Assembly: GCA_016871135.1 (NCBI GenBank)
Contig: VFZQ01000082.1
Coordinates: 1 to 11,677 of the forward strand
Origin: Acidobacteriota bacterium
Lineage (GTDB): Bacteria > Acidobacteriota > Terriglobia > Bryobacterales > Bryobacteraceae
Reading direction: 5' to 3'
DNA: 11,677 nt
Shown here: positions 6,521-11,677 of the stretch, in pieces
Layout: every line of letters starts with the position of its first letter
Position numbering within the stretch: position 1 is the stretch's first letter
Program-made: the position numbers and the translations under genes
The notes under the pieces: generated by a model
The model's database searches: none
Told to the model about the DNA's origin: nothing
The model's input: only the letters and a program-made list of their open reading frames with translations

Positions 6521-7099
6521 CTATTCCTTCAATTTCGGAAGCGCGCCCACGACGAGACGAAAACTGCGTCCGCCGGGCGCGCTGTTGTTGTTGTATTTCG
6601 CCGCAAGCCGGGCAATCGTCGCGGTCAACTCGCTCGTGAACGCGTGCCGATCAGCGGCTGAAGCAAAGCGGACTTCGGACTCAAGCGTAAGCGTGGCCAG
6701 CTTCTTGCCCGCCTTGTCGGCACGAGAGCGAAGGACAGCCGTGTCGCGGACAACACCGGCGGCCGCGGCAATCAGGTAGTCCGACGAGAACTGATCCTGG
6801 ACGTCGCAAACGCCGAGTTCGCCGAGCGCCTCGGGCGAAATCACGAACGCCTTCGCGGTGGCCTGCATCAGCCTCTCGGCGCAGTTGCCCTTCATTCGGC
6901 GCTCGACCAGTTCCACCAACCCCGCCTTCTCTAAGGCGTGAAGGTGATAGTTGACGGTCTGTCGAGGCATCTCTAATCGGCGCGCGACGCCCGCCGCCGA
7001 ATCCGCATCGGCCAGCGCCGAAAGCACGGAGCGGCGATCGGAGTGAAACAGGGCCGCGGCCGAATCGGCGGTTTGGATGACTTGAAGCGCGGCTGCCAT
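6521..7099 (-). CDS. ArsR-type winged-helix transcriptional regulator
   Basis: 192 aa. The N-terminal winged helix-turn-helix spans about residues 15-80: LFHSDRRSVLSALA, then AAGVARRLEMPRQTVNYHLHAL with the recognition helix around 46-56, and AGLVELVERRMKGNCAERL as the wing. The C-terminal 110 residues are a less conserved, mostly helical domain, probably for dimerisation or ligand sensing. No ArsR metal-binding CxC motif is present in the recognition region, so a metal sensor is unlikely; C73 and C98 are isolated. It is the first gene of a two-gene unit with the SRPBCC gene. Its promoter region carries an inverted repeat on the -35 box, consistent with autorepression. The ATG at 7099 lies only 6 nt after a plausible -10 box, suggesting a leaderless message. 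ArsR versus generic HTH_20-type assignment is not certain. Confidence 0.85.
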   Translation of the reverse strand: MAAALQVIQTADSAAALFHSDRRSVLSALADADSAAGVARRLEMPRQTVNYHLHALEKAGLVELVERRMKGNCAERLMQATAKAFVISPEALGELGVCDVQDQFSSDYLIAAAAGVVRDTAVLRSRADKAGKKLATLTLESEVRFASAADRHAFTSELTATIARLAAKYNNNSAPGGRSFRLVVGALPKLKE

Positions 7100-7105
7100 G
7101 GGTCA

Positions 7106-7134
7106 ACAGTAGCACCGACCATTTCTTTGGTCAA
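7106..7134 (-). promoter_or_regulatory. probable sigma70-type promoter of the ArsR-SRPBCC unit
   Basis: Read on the minus strand, TTGACC (7134-7129, five of six matches to TTGACA) is followed by a 17-nt spacer and TACTGT (7111-7106), which keeps the conserved T, A and final T of the -10 box. The spacing is ideal. Transcription would start about 6-7 nt downstream, at or next to the ATG at 7099, and there is no room for a Shine-Dalgarno. Confidence 0.6.
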
Positions 7135-7141
7135 GACCAAA
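7126..7141. promoter_or_regulatory. palindromic operator, 7-2-7 inverted repeat
   Basis: TTTGGTC-AA-GACCAAA is a perfect inverted repeat. It overlaps the -35 box of the ArsR promoter and lies between the divergent ArsR and membrane-protein genes. Further half-sites flank it: GACCA at 7117-7121, pairing with TGGTC at 7128-7132, and GGTCAA at 7101-7106, a direct copy of 7129-7134. A dimeric winged-helix repressor bound here would block RNA polymerase. That the adjacent ArsR-type protein is the ligand is inference from position. Confidence 0.7.
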
Positions 7142-7144
7142 TAT

Positions 7145-7765
7145 GTGAAAGGGCTTAAACTATTCAAGGTGGAAGAACTGCTCATTCGCCAGCCCTGGAC
7201 AGCGCTGCCCTTGCGCGTCTTCGCCACCGGGTTCATGCTGCTCTTCGCCGGCATCGGCGCCTATAGTGTGATCGCCGGCTACGATGACTCTCCGAGCTAC
7301 CGCCTTGTGCTTCCGCTGTACGCGGTCGGGGTCTACGCGGTCACCGCAATGTGGTTGAGCAAACGCACGGCAAAAATAACACCGGCCGGGGTGAGAGTTT
7401 CGATCGGGCCGCTGCCGGTCTGCACGCCTAGGAGCGTCACGAAAGACAAGATCCTGCACTGCTACGTGCACACGGTGAGAATTTACGACGACGGTACAGA
7501 GCTCGAAAACTATGACAGCGTCGGTGTCGAGGCGCTCGACGGCGAACAAATCAACATCTCCGGCCCGCATTTGGTGGCCGGCGAAGCGATGGAGGCGGCG
7601 AGACAAATCGCGCGAGTGCTCGCGCCCCTCGGAGTACAGGTCGTCGACTGGGAACCGAGCGGCGGCAGGAAAAGTCGAATCCTCAAGATAGCGGCGTTCT
7701 GGCTCGCGCTGTCTCTCCTCGCGCTTTTCGCCGGCACCGCGTGGGAACTGGAACTATGGCTATAG
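7145..7765 (+). CDS. three-TM membrane protein of unknown function
   Basis: 206 aa from GTG 7145. Two N-terminal hydrophobic spans (about residues 24-44 and 51-71) are followed by a soluble stretch of about 100 residues (75-172), rich in beta-strand-like segments (AKITPAGVRVSIGPL, VRIYDDGTELENYDSV), then a C-terminal span (180-199). The layout recalls bacterial PH-like membrane proteins, in which a beta-rich domain follows a TM hairpin, but I do not recognise the family. The frame is open back to 7043, but that region overlaps the ArsR start and operator. GTG at 7145 and GTG at 7169 (198 aa) are the realistic starts; neither has a good Shine-Dalgarno. It is divergent from the ArsR gene and shares its operator region, so co-regulation is possible. 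The following gene is 115 nt away. Confidence 0.7.
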   Translation: MKGLKLFKVEELLIRQPWTALPLRVFATGFMLLFAGIGAYSVIAGYDDSPSYRLVLPLYAVGVYAVTAMWLSKRTAKITPAGVRVSIGPLPVCTPRSVTKDKILHCYVHTVRIYDDGTELENYDSVGVEALDGEQINISGPHLVAGEAMEAARQIARVLAPLGVQVVDWEPSGGRKSRILKIAAFWLALSLLALFAGTAWELELWL

Positions 7766-7880
7766 GCCGCTGAGGAGGCCGCGCGGAAAGCGGTCTTCGG
7801 CGGCGCATTCGAAGTCCGCCACACAGACTATCACGAAGAGAATGAAATGTTTTGAAACCGGTTTACGCCTGTATGGGTGT
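7766..7880. other. 115-nt intergenic region before the DUF3828-like gene
   Basis: It holds a 10-bp perfect palindrome, AAACCGGTTT (7855-7864), ending 16 nt before the ATG at 7881, and a near-tandem TGTATG pair (7870-7875 and 7878-7883) running into the start codon. GC-rich complementary segments near 7775-7820 could fold but lack a T-tract, so no terminator is called. TTGAAA (7852-7857) resembles a -35 box, but no -10 box sits at the right distance. Confidence 0.3.
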
Positions 7881-8363
7881 ATGAAAGTCCTCATCGTACT
7901 CTTCGCCATCACCGTCGCTGCCGCCGAACCGGCGCGGGATTTCTACACCGCGTATAAAAACCTAAAATTCGAGGGCCTCCCGAACAAGGCGCAACTCGAC
8001 AAACTGGCGCCGCACATGAGCACGGGCATGCGAAACGCCATCAAGAGCGCACAGGCATTGCAAGCCAAGTGCATGAATAAGTTCCCGACCGACAAACCGA
8101 TGTGGATCGAGGGCGATCTATTCACGAGCAACTTTGAAGGCTTCACTTCGTTCAAAGTCGGCGAGTCGGACAACACGAAAGCAATCGTCGAATTCGAGTA
8201 CGTCGAGAAAGGGCAGAAGGTCGTCTGGAAGGATAAGCTCCTGTTCGTCCGAGAAAAAGGGAAATTGGTCATTGACGATGTGCGCTTTGGCCGCACCGAA
8301 GGATTTACAAGCGGCTATGGGGAGTCGTTGCGGAAGTCGCTGGGAGGAACAGGCTGCGAATAG
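7881..8363 (+). CDS. small secreted DUF3828-like (NTF2-like) protein
   Basis: 160 aa from the ATG at 7881. I prefer this start because MKVLIVLFAITVAAA is a clean signal peptide with cleavage after AAA (residues 13-15); an in-frame ATG at 7842 would add 13 residues unlike a signal peptide. The mature part begins EPARDFYTAYKNL and carries IEGDLFTSNFEGFTSFKVG (76-94), then WKDKLLFVREKGKLVIDDV (116-134). This matches the pattern of DUF3828/NTF2-like exported proteins: short helices, then a strand-rich half ending in rEkGkWvIdDV. Two cysteines (C64, C159) could form a disulfide. The family has no defined activity. The CHAT-domain gene starts 27 nt downstream on the same strand, so they are probably cotranscribed and both exported. 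Confidence 0.72.
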   Translation: MKVLIVLFAITVAAAEPARDFYTAYKNLKFEGLPNKAQLDKLAPHMSTGMRNAIKSAQALQAKCMNKFPTDKPMWIEGDLFTSNFEGFTSFKVGESDNTKAIVEFEYVEKGQKVVWKDKLLFVREKGKLVIDDVRFGRTEGFTSGYGESLRKSLGGTGCE

Positions 8364-8390
8364 CGGCTGTCGCGAAGTAGAATTGGCCCA

Positions 8391-11300
8391 ATGGGCCTCG
8401 CGCAACGGGTGTCGCTGATCCTCGCCGCCACAATGGCCGGATTCTGCCAGCAGATCGGCCCGGGAACGCCACAAGCGGGAACAATTCGCGCGGGCGAAAC
8501 CAGGGACTATTCCTTTGAAGCCGGCGCGGGGCAGTTCATTTGGCTGACCGCCGTTCCGGAAAGAGGGAGCGAGGTTTCGTTGAGCCTCCACGGCCTTGAT
8601 GGCACAAAGCTGGCGTCGACGACACAAGGCGAGGTCTTCGCGATTGCTCCATCCGCGGGGACGTTTCGAATCTCGGTGCGGGGACACGGCGAGTACGCCC
8701 TCACGCTGCAGGCATTGCGAACGCCTTCGGCCGACGACCGTCGCCGGGTCACTGCGTTCGTGGCCACGACCGAGGCTGCCGAACTGTTGGAGCGACGCCC
8801 GCGAATCGCTGCAAACACGCGGCAGGCCATAGCCAAACTCCTGGAGGTTCTCCCGATTTGGCGCGAATTGGGCGCTTCGAATTGGGAAGGCCTCGCGGGT
8901 CACGATTTAGGCAACGCATATCTATCGTTGCAGGAATTGGCAAAAGCCAAAACCGTCTTGCTCGACGCGCTGCCGCTGCGCCGGGCGACCGGAGATCCGC
9001 GGCGTGCGGCGTTGACATTGAGCACACTAGCGGCGGTACTCAACGGGCTTGGCGAATATCGCGACGCCGTGCGATATGGCGAAGAAGCGCTACCGCTGCG
9101 CCGTGAAGCGCGCGATCGAAAAGGCGAAGCGAACACGCTGAATAACCTCGCCTTCGCGCACAACCGGCTGAACGAGCGAGACCGTGGGTTGGAGTTAAAT
9201 TTGCAGGCTCTTGCGATTCGACGCGAGATCGGCGACCGCGAGGGTCTGGTGTTGGGGTTGGGAAATCTGGCGGTCGCGTACCGCTTCATGGGACTGTCCG
9301 ACCGAGCCTTGGCGTTCAGCGCCGAAGCGCTGTCGGTCGCGCGAGAATTAGGCGACGATGGCGCCGTGGCGGACTCCCTAAGCGGCTTAGGGTTGTCGCA
9401 CTCGCTGCTGGGAGACTTTCGGAAGGCGCATGGATATTGGTCGGAAGCCGAATCGCTGTACGAGCGCATCGGCGACAGTTTTGGCCTTTCGAGCGCGTAT
9501 CTTGGTCTCGGCACTACCAACGCCCAGTTACGGCGCTATCCGGAAGCGATCGGCTATTACGAGAAGTCACTCGCGCTTCGAAGAAAGTCGGGCAACCTCC
9601 AAGACCAGGCGGCTTCACTGCTCGGACATTGTTCGGTCTTCGGCAAGCTGGGCGACTTGCCGAAAGCCGCGGCATTCGGCGAAGAGGCGCTCGGAAGAGC
9701 GCGACGATTGGGAATCAAGCAGACGATAGGAAGGTCATTGCGTTGCTTTGGAGAGTTGGATCGTCTCGCCGGAAGGTGGGAGCAAGCGCGCGCGAGGTTG
9801 TCGGAAGCCGTCGAAGCATTCCGTTCGACGGCTGCGGACGCTGTAGATCTGTCGCTCGCCCTTTCAGCGTTGGCGGCCGTTGAAATGCGGTCGGGAAATC
9901 TACAACGCGCGCTCGATCTCTTGAAAGAAGCGCAACAACTCGTTGAGGCGGAACGCACTGGCTTGAGCGGCGAACTTCGGGCCGCGCTGCGCGCATCCCG
10001 AACGGAGCTGTATGCGATGGAAATCGACGCGTTGATGCAACTGCACCGGATCGATCCCAGCGCTGGATTCGACTCTCGGGCGCTTACCGCCAGCGAGCGT
10101 TCGCGCGCACGCAGCTTGATCGAAACGATCGCCGATGCGCGCCTCGACCTGCGGGATCGAATGACCGCTGAACAATTACGCCGAGAGTCCGAATTGCTCG
10201 CCAAGATCGCGGAAGCGCGTTCAAAAAAGACGGCGTCCGCCGTGGACAAAGCGGAGCGCGAGTTGGAGATCCACCAAATCGCGGTGCGAAGCGCGGCGGT
10301 GGGCGCCTTCGCGAAATCGCAATATGACGGTGCGTTGCGAGCCGATCAGATCAGACTCGACGACGGCCACGCCTTGGTGGAGTACGCGCTGGGAGAAACA
10401 AGATCGTACGTATTCGCGCTCACGCCGGCAGGGCTAACGACGGCTGAGTTGCCGGGGCAAGCGGAGCTCGCGAAAGAAGTGACCGCATACCGGCAAGAAT
10501 TGGCCCGGCCGGTAACCGAACTGACAGCCGCGACAGCAGCGGCGCGGTGGGCCGCGGCAAGCAGGCGGATGTACAAGTTGTTGATCGGCCCCGTTGAAAA
10601 AGCGTTGGAGCGTAGCAACACGTTGATCGTCGCTCCAGACGGGGCCCTGGCTTTTGTGCCATTCGAAACCCTCACCGCTACCACGCCTCTGCTCGAGAAG
10701 TTCACGATCGAATACGTTCCTTCCGCCACCGCGCTGGCGGAACTACGGAACCGGGCGAACCGAACCGACAAAGGCGGCACTCTACTGGCGCTGGGCGATC
10801 CGGCCTACGCGCGAACCGGCGACGCGAGCGAGCGAGGAATCGCGTGGACGCCGTTGCCAAACACTCGGGATGAAGTGCTCGGAATTGGCGGACTCTTCGC
10901 ACCGGAGAAACGACGGATTTTCGTCGGTACGGCGGCCAGCGAGCGACAACTCAATGCGCAGGACCTTAACGCCGTTCGCTATCTGCACATCGCGGCGCAC
11001 GGCTACGTCGACGAGGATCTTCCGGCGCGAAGCGGGCTGGCGCTTTCGGATGGCGTATTGGAAGTCGCCGAAATCTTGAGGCTGCGGCTGCGCGCCGAGA
11101 TGGTGACTCTATCGGCATGCCGCAGCGGCCTTGGCCAGACGCTGGCTGGAGAAGGCGTAATGGGGCTGTCCCGCGCGTTCCTCTTCGCGGGCGCGCGGAG
11201 CGCGGTCGTCAGTCTGTGGAACGTCAGCGACGCGGCGACCGCGGATTTGATGAAGACGTTCTACTCCAATTTGAACCGCGGCCAACCACCGGCGCACGCG

Positions 11301-11399
11301 CTGCGCGAAGCGAAACTTCGCCTGGCGAAAGGTCCGCGGCGAGCGTGGCGGCATCCCTACTTCTGGGCGCCATTTATCTTCATCGGCGCACCAGAATAA
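8391..11399 (+). CDS. secreted TPR-CHAT protein (caspase-like putative protease)
   Basis: 1002 aa. A signal peptide (about 1-19, MAGFC/QQ) leads into a beta-sandwich resembling a bacterial pre-peptidase C-terminal domain (about 28-110: AGTIRAGETRDYSFEAGAG, then FRISVRGHGEYALTL). About eight 40-residue TPR repeats of the kinesin-light-chain/TPR_12 type follow (about 162-480), each ending near LRRxxGDxxG. Next come a helical, partly coiled-coil linker (500-640) and a CHAT domain (about 655-1000). The caspase-type dyad is intact: H870 in HIAAHG and C910 in LSACRSG. GEGVMGLSRAFLFAGARSAVVSLWNV (920-945) and the terminal HPYFWAPFIFIG are CHAT hallmarks. CHAT domains belong to the caspase/separase clan (CD); a cysteine peptidase activity is likely but unproven, and the substrate is unknown. 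TPRs would bind a partner. The ATG sits inside a GGCCCA-A-TGGGCC palindrome. The 3' end overlaps the convergent TIGR01777 gene. Confidence 0.92.
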   Translation: MGLAQRVSLILAATMAGFCQQIGPGTPQAGTIRAGETRDYSFEAGAGQFIWLTAVPERGSEVSLSLHGLDGTKLASTTQGEVFAIAPSAGTFRISVRGHGEYALTLQALRTPSADDRRRVTAFVATTEAAELLERRPRIAANTRQAIAKLLEVLPIWRELGASNWEGLAGHDLGNAYLSLQELAKAKTVLLDALPLRRATGDPRRAALTLSTLAAVLNGLGEYRDAVRYGEEALPLRREARDRKGEANTLNNLAFAHNRLNERDRGLELNLQALAIRREIGDREGLVLGLGNLAVAYRFMGLSDRALAFSAEALSVARELGDDGAVADSLSGLGLSHSLLGDFRKAHGYWSEAESLYERIGDSFGLSSAYLGLGTTNAQLRRYPEAIGYYEKSLALRRKSGNLQDQAASLLGHCSVFGKLGDLPKAAAFGEEALGRARRLGIKQTIGRSLRCFGELDRLAGRWEQARARLSEAVEAFRSTAADAVDLSLALSALAAVEMRSGNLQRALDLLKEAQQLVEAERTGLSGELRAALRASRTELYAMEIDALMQLHRIDPSAGFDSRALTASERSRARSLIETIADARLDLRDRMTAEQLRRESELLAKIAEARSKKTASAVDKAERELEIHQIAVRSAAVGAFAKSQYDGALRADQIRLDDGHALVEYALGETRSYVFALTPAGLTTAELPGQAELAKEVTAYRQELARPVTELTAATAAARWAAASRRMYKLLIGPVEKALERSNTLIVAPDGALAFVPFETLTATTPLLEKFTIEYVPSATALAELRNRANRTDKGGTLLALGDPAYARTGDASERGIAWTPLPNTRDEVLGIGGLFAPEKRRIFVGTAASERQLNAQDLNAVRYLHIAAHGYVDEDLPARSGLALSDGVLEVAEILRLRLRAEMVTLSACRSGLGQTLAGEGVMGLSRAFLFAGARSAVVSLWNVSDAATADLMKTFYSNLNRGQPPAHALREAKLRLAKGPRRAWRHPYFWAPFIFIGAPE

Positions 11400-11677
11400 C
11401 GGGCTACAATCTCACGCGCGGCGGCCGGCCATTCCGGAAATGCGAAGGCAAAGCCTTCGCGCAACAGGCGAGTGGGCACAACCCGGCGGCTCTTCAAAAT
11501 CGACTCGCTCTCCGTGCGCAGGAACAGCGCGCCGAGCTCAATCATCCAGCGCGAAGCCGGCAATCCAAAACCGATTCCCCATTCCCGTCGCAGTTGGCGC
11601 ATGAAGTCCGAGTTCGGCAGCGGATTCGGCGACGCTAAGTTGACTACGCCGCCCATGTCATCACGCGCATGCAGCAG
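11357..11677 (-). CDS. TIGR01777 family (SDR39U1-like) epimerase/oxidoreductase, C-terminal part
   Basis: Partial gene; its 5' end is beyond the right edge. The frame is open from 11677 to a TAG at 11359-11357 (about 106 residues). The sequence fits the C-terminal DUF1731 region of TIGR01777 proteins (E. coli YfcH type): MGGVVNLASPNPLPNSDF, then a helix containing WMIELGALFLRTESESIL, then RRVVPTRLLREGFAFAFP. These are extended SDR proteins of the NAD-dependent epimerase type, with unsettled substrates; the N-terminal Rossmann part is not in view. The protein ends with a tail (SGAPMKINGAQK) encoded by DNA antisense to the last 43 nt of the CHAT gene. An ATG at 11656 is internal, not the start, because the residues before it (LLHARDD) continue the family pattern. 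Confidence 0.88.
   Translation of the reverse strand: MLHARDDMGGVVNLASPNPLPNSDFMRQLRREWGIGFGLPASRWMIELGALFLRTESESILKSRRVVPTRLLREGFAFAFPEWPAAAREIVARYSGAPMKINGAQK

Noticed and set aside
7126..7141. Palindrome as a GntR/HutC-type (DasR/NagR-like) operator
   Set aside because: The TGGTC-GACCA arms resemble those sites, but the centre is AA rather than the TA typical of that family, and the only adjacent regulator gene is ArsR-like.
7775..7820. GC-rich complementary segments as a terminator of the membrane-protein gene
   Set aside because: Stems are short and imperfect with several alternative pairings, and there is no T-tract.
7852..7875. TTGAAA and TATGGG as a promoter for the DUF3828-like gene
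   Set aside because: The spacer is 14 nt, too short for a standard sigma70 promoter, and the -10 match is poor.
8391..11399. TPR-CHAT gene as part of a CRISPR or gasdermin-type defence system
   Set aside because: No Cas gene, CRISPR repeat or gasdermin-like gene is present, and the protein carries a signal peptide, so an intracellular defence role is not supported.

Overview
The window is an 11.7 kb piece of a GC-rich bacterial chromosome. Gene content points to an Acidobacteriota lineage, probably Bryobacterales/Solibacter-like: a secreted ThuA-like protein, a secreted CotH-like protein with an EF-hand, a secreted TPR-CHAT protein, an ArsR/AHSA1 pair, and compact genes with short or overlapping junctions. 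This placement is inference; there is no rRNA or other phylogenetic marker. No tRNA, rRNA, CRISPR array, insertion sequence or att site was seen, and no gap without a gene exceeds about 120 bases.

Layout. (1) Bases 1-1704, plus strand: the last codons of an upstream gene, a short-chain dehydrogenase (SDR), and a secreted ThuA-domain protein. (2) Bases 1691-5672, minus strand, transcribed right to left: a VTC-type polyphosphate polymerase-like protein, a DUF4956 membrane protein, a secreted CotH kinase-like protein and rlmN. The first three genes overlap at their junctions (8 and 4 nt) and rlmN follows 16 nt after cotH. (3) Bases 5793-7099, minus strand: an ArsR-type regulator and an SRPBCC/AHSA1 protein, 5 nt apart. 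The regulator's promoter region holds a perfect 7-2-7 inverted repeat on the -35 box, which suggests autoregulation. (4) Bases 7145-11399, plus strand: a three-TM membrane protein, a small secreted DUF3828-like protein, and a 1002-residue secreted TPR-CHAT protein with an intact His/Cys dyad. (5) Bases 11357-11677, minus strand: the C-terminal part of a TIGR01777/SDR39U1-type epimerase-like protein, running off the window and overlapping the CHAT gene tail to tail by 43 nt.

How the genes may work together. The VTC/DUF4956/CotH block is the most system-like part. A cytosolic polyphosphate-synthesising fold, a multi-spanning membrane protein and an exported protein-kinase-like enzyme are translationally linked, which suggests one function across the membrane. 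The second lead is the exported CHAT protease candidate with a small exported DUF3828-like protein 27 nt upstream. The ArsR/AHSA1 pair is a common stress or regulatory module, with an unusually readable operator and a probable leaderless start. The remaining genes (SDR, ThuA, RlmN, TIGR01777) are ordinary members of known families.
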